From the NCBI RefSeq assembly GCF_029626155.1, contig NZ_JARUBL010000001.1, forward strand, positions 3,514,501 to 3,578,500: a DNA stretch of 64,000 bases. Direction: 5' to 3'. The translations under genes were made by a program, and so were the position numbers. Of this stretch, positions 8,769-17,699 are shown piece after piece. Numbering within the stretch: the stretch's first letter is position 1; every line of letters starts with the position of its first letter. Origin of the DNA: Solwaraspora sp. WMMD1047. GTDB taxonomy: Bacteria; Actinomycetota; Actinomycetes; Mycobacteriales; Micromonosporaceae. Under the pieces are notes generated by a model, which was not told where the DNA came from, ran no database searches, and saw nothing but the letters and a program-made list of their open reading frames with translations.

Positions 8769-9671
8769 ATGGACAGCGGACCGATCGTCGTCGGCGTGGA
8801 CGGTTCCGCGCCGAGTCTGGCCGCCGTGACGCTCGGCGCGGAACAGGCCGGATCGTGGGGCCGGCCGCTGCGGCTGGTGCACGCGTTCGTCTGGCCGTAC
8901 TTCCGGGTTCCGCTCGATCCGCCGGTGGGCGGACCGCCCGACAGCGGTCTGCGCAACCAGGCGGACCGACTCCTCACCGAAGCGGTCGACCGGGCCCGGG
9001 CCGCCGCTCCCGGAGTGCCGGTCACCGGCGAGGTGGTCACCGGGTTCCCCGCCCCGGTTCTGATCGCCGAGTCCGAACGGGCCGCCACGGTGGTGGTCGG
9101 CGACCGTGGCCTCGGCGGGTTCGCCGGCCTGCTGGTCGGCTCGGTAACCGTGCAGTTGGCCGCGCACGCCCACTGCCCGGTGCTGGTGGCCCGCGGCCGG
9201 ACCGAGCCGTCCGGTCCGGTCGTGGTCGGTGTCGACGGCTCGCCCGGCGGCGCGGCCGCGATCGGGTTCGCCTTCGAAGTCGCCGCCGCGCGCCGGGTGG
9301 AGCTGGCGGCGGTGCACGCTTGGACCCACCCGACCGCTCGCGAGCCCGGCGACATGCTGCCGCCGGTGCACGACCCGGAACTCGCCAGGGGCGAGGAGGA
9401 ACGACTGCTGGCCGAGGCGTTGGCGGGTTGGCGGGAGAAGTATCCGCAGGTGCCGGTGCGGGCGCGGCTGGTCCGCGCGCCGACCCGGCGTACCCTCGTC
9501 GAGGCCAGCCGACGGGCGGGCCTGATCGTGGTCGGCGCCCGCGGGCGCGGCCCGTTCAGTGGACTCGTTCTCGGCTCGGTCAGCCAGGCCGTGCTGCACC
9601 ACGCCGAGTGCCCGGTGGCGATCGTGCCGCATGCCGACCAGGCCGGGAACCCTGAACCGGGTGCGACCTAG
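8769..9671 (+). CDS. Universal stress protein, tandem Usp domains
   Basis: A 300-residue protein with two UspA domains (about 1-142 and 150-300). Each opens with IVVGVDGS or VVVGVDGSPGG and ends with the ATP-binding G-2x-G-9x-G-S/T motif: VVGDRGLGGFAGLLVGSVT and VVGARGRGPFSGLVLGSVS. Tandem Usp proteins of this type bind ATP and are linked to dormancy and stress in actinobacteria. GGAGG seven bases before the ATG supports the start. Its stop overlaps the stop of the convergent aminotransferase gene by four bases (CTAG at 9668-9671). Confidence 0.92.
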   Translation: MDSGPIVVGVDGSAPSLAAVTLGAEQAGSWGRPLRLVHAFVWPYFRVPLDPPVGGPPDSGLRNQADRLLTEAVDRARAAAPGVPVTGEVVTGFPAPVLIAESERAATVVVGDRGLGGFAGLLVGSVTVQLAAHAHCPVLVARGRTEPSGPVVVGVDGSPGGAAAIGFAFEVAAARRVELAAVHAWTHPTAREPGDMLPPVHDPELARGEEERLLAEALAGWREKYPQVPVRARLVRAPTRRTLVEASRRAGLIVVGARGRGPFSGLVLGSVSQAVLHHAECPVAIVPHADQAGNPEPGAT

Positions 9672-10435
9672 ACCTGCTGGGCGGGGGCGGCGGCGTAGAC
9701 GGCGGCGAGCTCGGCCATCCGGGCGTCGTCGACCGGGATCGGTAGATCGTCGATGCCGGACACCGGGACGACTCCCCGCGAATTCGCCAGGAACGCGCCG
9801 TGGTAGCCGGTGACGTCGCGCAGCCGGATCGGGCGCCGGACCGAGGGGGTGCCGCGACTGGCGAGTTCGTCCTCGACGAGCTGCATCGTGACGCCGTGCA
9901 GCCAGGGCGGTTCGGGCCAGACGACCCGGTCGCCGTCGAAGAATCCGATGTTGGCGACCGATCCTTCCGAAATCAACCCGTCCGGGCCGGTGAGCAGCGC
10001 GTCGTCGTACCCGGCCCGGCGGGCCAGTGTCGCGTGATGGGCCTGGCCGAACCCGCCGAGATGCTTCAGGTGGGCGAACGGCCGCAGGTACGCCACGGAC
10101 CGCAGCCGCTGCGGCAGCCGGGCGGGCTCGGTGGGCGGCCCGACGGCCACCAGGACGCGGGGTCGGGTGGCGTCGTCGGGTCGGAACACGACGATCCGGA
10201 CCGCGGCGTCGCCGACCCCGTCCAGTGCGTGTCGCAGGTAACCGCGGACGATCTCGCCCGGCAGCGGGCGGTCGAACAGCTCGCGGTTGGCCGCGTCGAG
10301 CCGCCGCAGGTGCCGGTCCAGGCCGCGGACCGTGTGGTCGCGTACCTGGAGTGTGGTCAGGTGACCGTAGGTGGCGAGCGCGGCGAAGCTCAGGCCGGCA
10401 GCGTCGGCGGGCTCCCCGTCAACCTCAACGTGCAC
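9668..10435 (-). CDS. Aminotransferase class IV family protein
   Basis: A 255-residue fold-type IV PLP protein related to 4-amino-4-deoxychorismate lyase and branched-chain/D-amino acid aminotransferases. It shows YGHLTTLQVRDHTVRGLDRH near the N-terminus, LKHLGGFGQAHHATLARRAG in the middle (this region carries the PLP lysine, HLKHLGG, in related annotated proteins), GYDDALLTGPDGLISEGSVA and the final NSRGVVPVSGID. Two adjacent GTG codons are possible starts; the second (10435) is chosen because TAGGCT lies six bases upstream, a leaderless arrangement. The tail overlaps the universal stress gene by four bases. Confidence 0.85.
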   Translation of the reverse strand: MHVEVDGEPADAAGLSFAALATYGHLTTLQVRDHTVRGLDRHLRRLDAANRELFDRPLPGEIVRGYLRHALDGVGDAAVRIVVFRPDDATRPRVLVAVGPPTEPARLPQRLRSVAYLRPFAHLKHLGGFGQAHHATLARRAGYDDALLTGPDGLISEGSVANIGFFDGDRVVWPEPPWLHGVTMQLVEDELASRGTPSVRRPIRLRDVTGYHGAFLANSRGVVPVSGIDDLPIPVDDARMAELAAVYAAAPAQQV

Positions 10436-10721
10436 CACCTGAGCCTACCGGTCCCACCAGCCGTTTCATCTGACGGTCATTCCCGTGACGTGGCCCGGAA
10501 ACATATTTAGTACTATCTGTGCCGCCGCCGTCACTCGGCGGCCGGTTTTGCCTGGCGGTCGCATTTCTGCTGGTCGAAGCCGCTTTCGGAGTGGTTTGAC
10601 CGACGGGGATGGGCCGGGCTGGTGCGAGAGTGGACATACCGGTAGTGTGTGCCCCACATATCGGCGATGGCCAGTAATGTGCGCCCGCTGGTTTTTTATG
10701 CTGCCCATGATTGGATAGAAG

Positions 10722-13247
10722 TTGGCACGCGAACAGGCCGACCGCCAGAGCGCAATACCTGATTCAAAGACAACCGATTCTGCGGCGAATTCCGGCGGCG
10801 GCCGCAGCCGGCAGCAGTCCATCAAACGCCGAGTCATTCGGCTGGTGCTCATCCCCGGTGTGGCGGCGCTGGCACTCTGGTTCGCGGCTTCCGGATACCT
10901 GGTCTTCCAGGGCTTCTACAACCGGCAGGTCGCCAACAGCGTCCGCAACGTGTCGATCCCGGCGGTCCCCGCGTTGGCCTCCGTCCAGCAGGAGCGGCGG
11001 CTGGGGGTCGCCTATCTGGCGCAGCCCTCCTCCGACCTGCAGGTAATGCTCGATCAACGGCGACAGACCGACGAACGCCTGGCCGCCCTTCGGTCCGCGG
11101 CCGAACCGGCATTGGCGAACGCGCCCGATTCGATCACCACCCGCTGGCAGACGTTGACCGACTATCTGGACCAGCTTCCGGGCATCCGCACGAAAATCGA
11201 TTCCCGCTCCGCCAGCGAGCAGGAAGCGTACGATTTCTACAACGACCTGCTTGACGCCGCCACGAGCCTCTTCGACACCCAGGCGCGGGTCGTACCCGAT
11301 GTGTCCGCGACCCAGGGCGGCATTGCGGCGACCGAGGTCTTCCGGGCCAGTGACCTGATGTCCAGGGCCGGGTCGACGATCGACAGTGCGTTCGGTGCGA
11401 AGGCGTTGAACCAGCGTGTCTATCTCGACTACGTCGGCCTGGTGGGGGCCTACCGCTCGGCGCTGGACAACGTCGCGCCCCACCTGGAGCCGACGGCGCG
11501 TCAGCGCTATCAGCAGCTCACCGAGGGGGAAGCCTGGCAGCGGCTGACCGGAGCCGAGAACGCCCTCATCACCGGCGGCTACTGGCGCAACGGCGTGCCC
11601 CGGACGCTGCCGGTCGACCAGGCCTCCTGGGAGACCCTGATCACCCAGGTCTCCGACGATCTGATCGACCTGACCGTGGTCCAGGCCGACGCGGTCTCGG
11701 CCGAGACCCTGCGCACCGGTAACAACCAGCTGCTGACCGCCCTGCTGGGTAGTCTGGTCGCGCTGACCGTCGCGGTCGCCGCGATCATCTGGGCGGTCCG
11801 GCAGTCGCAGCTCCTGGTGGACCAGGCCCTCTCGCTGCGGCTGGCGCAGCTGGGTGCCGACGCGGCGTCGATGGTGGACCAGCGACTTCCGGCGCTGATG
11901 GAGCGGCTGCGGCGGCACGAGCGGGTGGACCTCGCGGCCGAGTTGCACACCAAGGACTACGGCACCGACGAGATCGGCCAGGTCGCCGACGTGATCAACC
12001 GGTCGCTGAAGGTGGCGGCGGGCGCCGCGGTCGACGAGGCGAAGACCCGGGCCGCCGGTGTCGCCATGCTGATGGGCGTGGCGCGCCGCCCGCAGCGACC
12101 CCTGCAGCGTGGCCTGAAGGTCATCGAGGACCTGCAGAACCGGATCGGCGACGAGAAACTGCTCTCGGAGCTCTTCGACATCAACCACCAGCTCACCCAG
12201 ACCCGGCGCTTCCTGGAGAACCTCGTCATCCTGGCCGGCGGCCAGATCGGTCGGCGGTTCAAGAAGCCGGTGCCGGTCCGTCGGGTGCTGCTGGCCGCCT
12301 TCGCGGAGTCGCAGCACTACCAGCGGATCACCCTGCGGCACGCCTCGGACGTGGCGGTGCAGGGACACGCGGTCGCCGGCACCGTGCACCTGCTCGCCGA
12401 ACTGCTGGACAACGCGCTCTCCTTCTCACCACCGGAGACCACCGTCTGGGTCACCTGCAACGAGGTGCGGCACGGCGTCGCCGTGGAGATCGAGGACGCC
12501 GGGGTGGGCATGCGGCCGGAGGCGCTGGAACGCGCCAACGAGCTGCTGGAGACCGCGCCGACCCCGGACATCACCGCGCTCAAGGACGGTGCGCAGGTCG
12601 GTCTGCACGTCGTGGCGGAGCTGGCCAAGCGGGACGGGATCCAGGTCAGCCTGCGGACCTCGGCCTACGGCGGTCTGCTGGCGATCGTGCTGCTGCCGGA
12701 ACGGGTGATCGTCACCGGGCACACCGACCCGGCCGACGACCCCGTCCTGGCGACCGTCGGTGCGGTCGCCGTCAGCCCACTCAACGGCTCGGGCCGGCAC
12801 CTGCCCCGCCCGGCTCCGGCGCCCGCCGTCGGTCGGGTCGCCACGGTGACCCGCACCGCGCCGCCGGAACGAGAGCATCCCGACGCCGGCGCGGGTCGGC
12901 GGCCTGACCGGGCGGGCGGCGAGATGACAAACCACCAGGCGAACGGCGTCGCGCGGACCAGCCGGTCCCCGGAGGTCGCGGCCCCGCCGCCGACCGATGC
13001 GGGCCGGCCGGCGGCCCCGCCGGCGGGCCGACCGCCGTTGCCGCACCGGCAGCCGCAGCAGCACATCGCCCCCGAACTCCGCGAGGACACCACGTCCGAC
13101 CCGGACCCCGCCGGCACGGCCGAACCGGCCCGGTCGCCGGAGGAGGCCCGCAACCGCATCGCCCGCTACCAGCGAGCATGGAACGCAGGTCGGGTCGCGG
13201 ACACCGACGACACGGCAACCAAGGATGACCAAGGCAGGAAAGCGTGA
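10722..13247 (+). CDS. cvnA: Conservon sensor histidine-kinase-like protein CvnA
   Basis: First gene of a four-gene conservon. The 841-residue product has a membrane helix near residues 40-62 (LVLIPGVAALALWFAASGYL), an extracytoplasmic nitrate/nitrite-sensor-like helical domain, a second helix near 340-360 (LLGSLVALTVAVAAIIWAV), a HAMP-like region, and a HATPase_c domain with ELLDNALSFSPP (N box) and VEIEDAGVGM (G1 box). A Pro/Arg-rich low-complexity tail (about 700-830) follows. TTG at 10722 is used because an in-frame TAG ends two codons before it. In characterised conservons CvnA signals to the small GTPase through CvnB and CvnC at the membrane. Confidence 0.9.
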   Translation: MAREQADRQSAIPDSKTTDSAANSGGGRSRQQSIKRRVIRLVLIPGVAALALWFAASGYLVFQGFYNRQVANSVRNVSIPAVPALASVQQERRLGVAYLAQPSSDLQVMLDQRRQTDERLAALRSAAEPALANAPDSITTRWQTLTDYLDQLPGIRTKIDSRSASEQEAYDFYNDLLDAATSLFDTQARVVPDVSATQGGIAATEVFRASDLMSRAGSTIDSAFGAKALNQRVYLDYVGLVGAYRSALDNVAPHLEPTARQRYQQLTEGEAWQRLTGAENALITGGYWRNGVPRTLPVDQASWETLITQVSDDLIDLTVVQADAVSAETLRTGNNQLLTALLGSLVALTVAVAAIIWAVRQSQLLVDQALSLRLAQLGADAASMVDQRLPALMERLRRHERVDLAAELHTKDYGTDEIGQVADVINRSLKVAAGAAVDEAKTRAAGVAMLMGVARRPQRPLQRGLKVIEDLQNRIGDEKLLSELFDINHQLTQTRRFLENLVILAGGQIGRRFKKPVPVRRVLLAAFAESQHYQRITLRHASDVAVQGHAVAGTVHLLAELLDNALSFSPPETTVWVTCNEVRHGVAVEIEDAGVGMRPEALERANELLETAPTPDITALKDGAQVGLHVVAELAKRDGIQVSLRTSAYGGLLAIVLLPERVIVTGHTDPADDPVLATVGAVAVSPLNGSGRHLPRPAPAPAVGRVATVTRTAPPEREHPDAGAGRRPDRAGGEMTNHQANGVARTSRSPEVAAPPPTDAGRPAAPPAGRPPLPHRQPQQHIAPELREDTTSDPDPAGTAEPARSPEEARNRIARYQRAWNAGRVADTDDTATKDDQGRKA

Positions 13248-13675
13248 CCAACCTGAATCCGCACAACGATCTGACCTGGATGCTGGACGGTCTGGTAGAG
13301 GTTCCCGACGTCGTCTACGCGGTGGTCCTGTCGACCGACGGGCTGATCATCCAGAAGTCGACCTCGCTCCCGCAGGACAAGGCCGAACTCCTCTCGGCCG
13401 GCGCGTCCTCGCTGCACAGCGTGGCCGCCGGAGTGGGCCGCCGGTTCGAGAGCGGAGCGGTGCAGCAGGTCATCGTCGAGTACGGCGGCCACACGCTGTT
13501 CATCGCCGCCGCCGGGCACAACGCCCGACTGGCCGTCCTCTGTGAACACACCGTCGACATGGGGACCGTCGCCTACGAGATGAGCCGGCTGGTCACCCGG
13601 ATCGGCGACTACCTCGGCTCCGACGCCCGCACCGCGACCCCCGCGGTCAACGGCCAGCACGGACCGAAACCATGA
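13244..13675 (+). CDS. cvnB: Roadblock/LC7 domain protein CvnB
   Basis: A 143-residue roadblock/LC7 protein. It opens with NPHNDLTWMLDGLVEVPDVV and continues VVLSTDGLIIQKSTSLP, the family signature. Members are regulators or scaffolds for small GTPases, here the partner encoded by cvnD. The start GTG overlaps the cvnA stop by four bases (GTGA), and its own stop overlaps cvnC the same way. Confidence 0.93.
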   Translation: MTNLNPHNDLTWMLDGLVEVPDVVYAVVLSTDGLIIQKSTSLPQDKAELLSAGASSLHSVAAGVGRRFESGAVQQVIVEYGGHTLFIAAAGHNARLAVLCEHTVDMGTVAYEMSRLVTRIGDYLGSDARTATPAVNGQHGPKP

Positions 13676-14037
13676 CGTACGACATCTGGGACGGTGACGA
13701 CGAGGCGGAGGCCGGCCGCCTCGTCCCGCTCTACATCCTGGTCAACGGGCGGACGAGTCCGCGCAACACCAACCTCGACCTGGCGACCCAGGTCGTCGCC
13801 CTGCCGGGGGACAGGTCGCGGCTGGAGCCGGAGTACCGCGAGATCCTCGACCGCTGCGCCGGTTGGATGTCGATCGCGGAGATCGGCGCCTATCTGCACC
13901 ACCCGCTCACCATCACCAAGGTGATGGTGGATGTCCTGCTGGATCAGGGATACCTGGACATCGGAACGCCGGCGCAGCAGAAGATCGCGGACCATCGGCT
14001 GCTGGCGACGGTTCTCGCCGGTCTCGAAAGACTGTAG
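13672..14037 (+). CDS. cvnC: DUF742 protein CvnC
   Basis: A 121-residue DUF742 protein with a winged-helix-like C-terminal half (ILDRCAGWMSIAEIGAYLHH then TITKVMVDVLLDQGYL). LVPLYILVNGRTSPRNTNLD at residues 17-36 is the usual family entry. It is the third conservon member and probably couples the sensor to the GTPase; its exact biochemistry is not established. The ATG overlaps the cvnB stop (ATGA). Confidence 0.92.
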   Translation: MTYDIWDGDDEAEAGRLVPLYILVNGRTSPRNTNLDLATQVVALPGDRSRLEPEYREILDRCAGWMSIAEIGAYLHHPLTITKVMVDVLLDQGYLDIGTPAQQKIADHRLLATVLAGLERL

Positions 14038-14056
14038 ACAAGAGGGACTGAGATAC

Positions 14057-14611
14057 GTGGATCGCACATCGGTCAAGATCGTCGTCGCGGGCGGCTTCGG
14101 CACCGGTAAAACCACCCTGGTCGGATCGGTAAGCGAGATTCCGCCGCTGACCACGGAGGAGGTCCTGACCCAGGCCAGCATCGGCGTCGACGACGTGACC
14201 GGTGTGGAGGACAAGACCAGTACCACGGTCGCGCTGGACTTCGGCCGGATCACGATCTCCTCCGAGGTGGTGCTCTACCTGTTCGGCACCCCCGGCCAGG
14301 ACCGGTTCTGGTTCATCTGGGACGAACTGGCGCAGGGCGCGGTCGGCGCGATCGTGCTTGTCGACACCAGGCGGCTGAGCACCAGCTTCCCGGCCGTCGA
14401 CTACTTCGAGCGACGGGGGATTCCGTTCGTCGCCGCGGTCAACAGGTTCTTCGGCGAGTGCCCCTACACCGAGGACGAGATCCGGTCGGCGCTGGAGCTC
14501 GACCCGGCGGTGCCGCTGCTGTGGTGCGACGCCCGGGACCGCGCCTCCTGCAAGCAGGCGCTGATCAACCTGGTCCGGCACGCGATGTCCCGGCTGCCGG
14601 TCGCCGGCTGA
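14057..14611 (+). CDS. cvnD: Conservon small GTPase CvnD
   Basis: A 184-residue Ras-like GTP-binding protein. The P-loop is GGFGTGKTTLVGS (about residues 11-23), the switch II/G3 region is YLFGTPGQDRFWF, and the G4 position reads AAVNRFFG, a departure from the common NKxD. CvnD proteins are the GTPase outputs of conservons and act on development and antibiotic production in Streptomyces. GTG at 14057 is chosen because the P-loop then lies at the correct distance; GAGGG is upstream. No cvnE-type P450 follows. Confidence 0.9.
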   Translation: MDRTSVKIVVAGGFGTGKTTLVGSVSEIPPLTTEEVLTQASIGVDDVTGVEDKTSTTVALDFGRITISSEVVLYLFGTPGQDRFWFIWDELAQGAVGAIVLVDTRRLSTSFPAVDYFERRGIPFVAAVNRFFGECPYTEDEIRSALELDPAVPLLWCDARDRASCKQALINLVRHAMSRLPVAG

Positions 14612-14637
14612 CCGGCCGCCGCTGGCCGCCCGTCGCG

Positions 14638-16029
14638 TCAACCGGCCAGCGGCGCCAGTCGCACCTTGAAGTGGCGCAGCAGCGGCGGTGACGAGACGAT
14701 CCGGTACCCGCTCACCCGCTCGGGATCCTTGGCGATGTCGGCGAGCACCGACGCCACGTACTCGAAATGGGTGTCGGTGTAGACCCGGCGCGGGATCGCC
14801 AACCGCACCAGCTCGAACGGCGCCGGGGCGACCAGTCGGTGCTCGTCGTCCATCTCACCCAGGTAGAGCGAGCCCAGCTCGGCGCTGCGGATGCCGCCGT
14901 CGAGGAAGAGCTGGCAGCCCAGTGAGTGACCGGGAAACTCGGCCGGGGAGAGGTGGGGCAGCAGCCGGCCGGCGTTGAGATACAGGGCGTGGATGCCGGC
15001 GGGCTGAACGGTCTGCACCCCGGCTTCGTTGATCAGCCGGGCCAGCCGCGCCGTCGAGGCGGCCCGGGCCCGCAGGTAGTCCGGCTCGACGACCTCCCGT
15101 ACCCCCTGGGCGAGCCGCTCCAGGTCGTGCCCGGCCAGTCCGCCGTAGGTGGAGAACCCCTCGGTGGCGATCAGGTTCGCCTCACAGGACGCGTGCAGGT
15201 CGGCGTCGCGGAGGCCGATGAAGCCGCCGATGGCCGACAGGCCGTCCTTCTTCAGGCTCACCACGCAGCCGTCGGCCAGTTCGAAGGCGCGGGTGGCGAC
15301 CTGCCGCGGCGTCCAGTCCCGGTACGCCGGATCGCGCTCAACGACCAACCAGGCGTTCTCGGCGAACCGGGCGGCGTCGAGGAAGAACGGCACCCGGTGT
15401 CGCCGGCACAGTTCGCGGGTCGCCTCGAGGTTGGCCATCGACACCGGCTGCGCGCCGAGCCCGTTGTTGGTGATCGTCATCAGAACCACCCCGACCCGGT
15501 CGCCGTCCGGACCGGCCAGGGTCCGTTCCAGCGCGACCAGGTCGATGTTGCCCTTGAACGGGTCCGCGCTGTCCAGGTCGGCGGCCTCCGGACAGGGCAG
15601 GTTGCGGGCCTCGGCCCCGGCCAGGACGACGTTGGCGTGGGTGGTGTCGAAGTGGGTGTTGCTGAGGCAGATCTGTCCGGGCTTGAGCAGGCTGGCGAAG
15701 AGGATGCGCTCACCGGCCCGGCCCTGGTGCACCGGCAGGAGGTACGGGTATCCGGTGAGGTCGCGCAGCTCGTCGTGGAACCGGAACCAGGACCGGGCAC
15801 CCGCGTACGACTCGTCGCCCTCGGCGGCACCGGCCTCCTGCGCGGCCGAGGTCGCCCCGGTGCCGGAGTCGGAGAGCAGGTCGATGGTGATCTGGTCGGC
15901 GCGCAGGTTGAACGGGTTGTAACCCGCCTCGTCGAGCGCCCGGCGGCGCTCCGCCGGGCTGAGAAAGGGAATCGGTTCGACGACCTTGATCCGGTACGGC
16001 GGCAGCACCGGGTGGGAATGCAGGGGCAT
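14638..16029 (-). CDS. tnaA: Tryptophanase (beta-eliminating lyase)
   Basis: A 463-residue PLP enzyme that splits L-tryptophan into indole, pyruvate and ammonia. Signature segments are YNPFNLRADQITIDLLSDSG, LPVHQGRAGERILFASLL, NTHFDTTHANVVLAGAEA, ITNNGLGAQPVSMAN, PFFLDAARFAENAW, and the PLP-lysine loop VVSLKKDGLSAIGG. Length matches bacterial tryptophanases. AAGGAGCG precedes the ATG. Directly upstream, on the same strand and 36 bases away, is the aromatic prenyltransferase, so this lyase probably converts a prenylated tryptophan to the prenylindole rather than serving catabolism only; that is inference from known tryptophanase-prenyltransferase pairs. Tyrosine phenol-lyase is the main alternative. 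Confidence 0.88.
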   Translation of the reverse strand: MPLHSHPVLPPYRIKVVEPIPFLSPAERRRALDEAGYNPFNLRADQITIDLLSDSGTGATSAAQEAGAAEGDESYAGARSWFRFHDELRDLTGYPYLLPVHQGRAGERILFASLLKPGQICLSNTHFDTTHANVVLAGAEARNLPCPEAADLDSADPFKGNIDLVALERTLAGPDGDRVGVVLMTITNNGLGAQPVSMANLEATRELCRRHRVPFFLDAARFAENAWLVVERDPAYRDWTPRQVATRAFELADGCVVSLKKDGLSAIGGFIGLRDADLHASCEANLIATEGFSTYGGLAGHDLERLAQGVREVVEPDYLRARAASTARLARLINEAGVQTVQPAGIHALYLNAGRLLPHLSPAEFPGHSLGCQLFLDGGIRSAELGSLYLGEMDDEHRLVAPAPFELVRLAIPRRVYTDTHFEYVASVLADIAKDPERVSGYRIVSSPPLLRHFKVRLAPLAG

Positions 16030-16065
16030 CCTTCGCTCCTTGCGGTTTCAGGGCTGCCGGGCGGT

Positions 16066-17205
16066 TCAGGGCTGCCGGCTGGCGATGTGCGGGGTGGAGG
16101 TCTCGCGCTGCGCGTCGGCGGGCGGCCCCCACCGGTGGCGGGGAGGATCGGTCCGGTACGCCTCGGCCGACAGGTAGACGGTGACTCCGGGGCGCGGCCG
16201 GCCGAGACGCAGCGACACGTGCGCGATCAGCCCGACTCCTTCGTGCAGCGGGCGTCGGGACACGGCGGCGATCGCCCGATCCAGGACGGCCCCGTCGAAC
16301 CCGTGCCGCGCCAGCAGACTCAGCACCCGGGACCGGGCCTCGGCGTCGTCGGCGACGTAGCTGCGGATCGGCACGTAGACGCTGTAACCGATCGGCCGCT
16401 CCACCCCGCCGGCAAAGGTGTGGCTGCTGACCATCGGCCGCCCGCGGAAGGGGCCGGGTCCGCCTCCGGCGGTCGCGCAGAACCGCTCGACCACGGCCTC
16501 GTCCACGCCGTCCACGGCGCCGGCCGTGCGGGCCACGTCGCGCGCCTCGGCATCGTGATGTGACAGGTAGAGCTTGACCCGCGCCTGTGGGCCGTCGTGC
16601 AGGTCCAGCGAGAAGAAGGTGAGCCGGTCCTGGCGGCCCAGCTTGCCGGGTCGGACACCCCGTTCCAGAACGGCCCGGTACGGCCGGCTCAGCCCCAACC
16701 GGCGCACGGCCTCGGCCACCAGCGCGGGGGACCGCTCGGTGCCCTGCACCTCGGGATTGAAGTAGACCTTCAGCTCCGGCCGCCGTCCACTGCGGAACAC
16801 CAGCGAATGCCAGAGCGCGAAGTCGCCGCGCGGCTGACCCGAGGCGAAGATGTCCCGTACCGCTTCGTACCGGCTGCTCGACAGGTTGAAGCGGTGCCCC
16901 TGGCGGTCCATGAACCGGTGCGCGGCGGAGAGGTTGGCCAGCACACCGGGCGGTGATCCCTGCGCCTCGGCCAGGATGCGCAGAGCCGGCGGTTCGTTCT
17001 CGTTGTACGCGATGGAGAACTCGACCGGCGTGTGGTCGTCAGCGATGTTGGACGGCCAGGCCGGCGGTTCGGACAGTGGCCGGGAGCCGGCCGGCCCGAG
17101 CAGATCCGCCAGCAGGTCCAGTGGTGCCGTCGAGTCCGCTCCGACCACCTCGCAGAGCTGTCGGAGCTGGTCACTCAGGCGCTCGGCAAGGGACGAAGCA
17201 TCCAT
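16066..17205 (-). CDS. ABBA/DMATS-type aromatic (tryptophan) prenyltransferase
   Basis: A 379-residue member of the DMATS-like ABBA prenyltransferases, which attach a dimethylallyl group to an aromatic ring without an aspartate-rich motif. Visible family traits are TPVEFSIAYNENEPPALRIL, ELKVYFNPEV (basic pyrophosphate-shielding strand), RLTFFSLDLHDGPQARVKLY, PIGYSVYVPIRSYV and HVSLRLGRPRPGVTVYLSAE. The actinobacterial 6-dimethylallyltryptophan synthases have this size and are found beside a tryptophanase, as here. A flavin monooxygenase often completes such loci but none is present. GGAGGG just before the ATG supports the start. Regiospecificity cannot be read from sequence. Confidence 0.85.
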   Translation of the reverse strand: MDASSLAERLSDQLRQLCEVVGADSTAPLDLLADLLGPAGSRPLSEPPAWPSNIADDHTPVEFSIAYNENEPPALRILAEAQGSPPGVLANLSAAHRFMDRQGHRFNLSSSRYEAVRDIFASGQPRGDFALWHSLVFRSGRRPELKVYFNPEVQGTERSPALVAEAVRRLGLSRPYRAVLERGVRPGKLGRQDRLTFFSLDLHDGPQARVKLYLSHHDAEARDVARTAGAVDGVDEAVVERFCATAGGGPGPFRGRPMVSSHTFAGGVERPIGYSVYVPIRSYVADDAEARSRVLSLLARHGFDGAVLDRAIAAVSRRPLHEGVGLIAHVSLRLGRPRPGVTVYLSAEAYRTDPPRHRWGPPADAQRETSTPHIASRQP

Positions 17206-17698
17206 TTACCCTCCAGCGCGGCGAGTCCCGTCCTCGGCTGCAATGAGTGGTCGGGCGCCGACGTCCTCGTGGGCACCTCGGGTGGTCGTGATTGCGTCGG
17301 TGTCAGCGGGCCGGCCGGCGGTGCCGTGGTGAACACCCTCTGGCCCGTCTCGATCACCGCGTTTCATATCGTGAACGTGTGACCACACGTTGTCGAGAGA
17401 GACAAATGTCACTATGTCGCACAGACCAGCCGCGAGCTGCCCGGACTGATGATGAAAAAGTTGCATCTATCACTGTGATCGGCGCCACCTCAATGCCGCG
17501 ACTTGCCCGGCGTTGGCCCGGCCGCGGCGTGACCCTTTCCGCACAGTCCGGTAACGCGCTGAAATCGCCCATCCCGCCGAGGGTCGACGGCCACGACGGC
17601 ACGGTGGCGGCTCGCGCTTGTTGACCGCACACCCCTGCCCCGATGCCGTGGCCCGCGCGTATTGGATGCTGGTCGATGAATGGAAGTAGACTGCGACG
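17206..17698. other. 493-bp divergent regulatory region
   Basis: No coding sequence is supported here. It separates the prenyltransferase (leftward) from the LacI gene (rightward). It holds the perfect palindrome at 17374-17391 and a promoter for the LacI gene at its right end. An outer pair TCTCGA (17348-17353) and TCGAGA (17393-17398) flanks the palindrome. Confidence 0.6.
17374..17391. promoter_or_regulatory. Perfect 8+2+8 palindrome, candidate operator
   Basis: AACGTGTG-AC-CACACGTT is a perfect inverted repeat about 170 bases upstream of the prenyltransferase start. It resembles a dimeric-regulator operator. The cognate protein is unknown; the adjacent LacI protein usually prefers a central CG, so it is not an obvious match. 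Confidence 0.45.
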
Positions 17699-17699
17699 G
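17687..17699 (+). promoter_or_regulatory. -10 element for leaderless LacI gene
   Basis: TAGACT at 17687-17692 stands exactly six bases before GTG 17699, consistent with transcription starting on the start codon. Confidence 0.5.
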
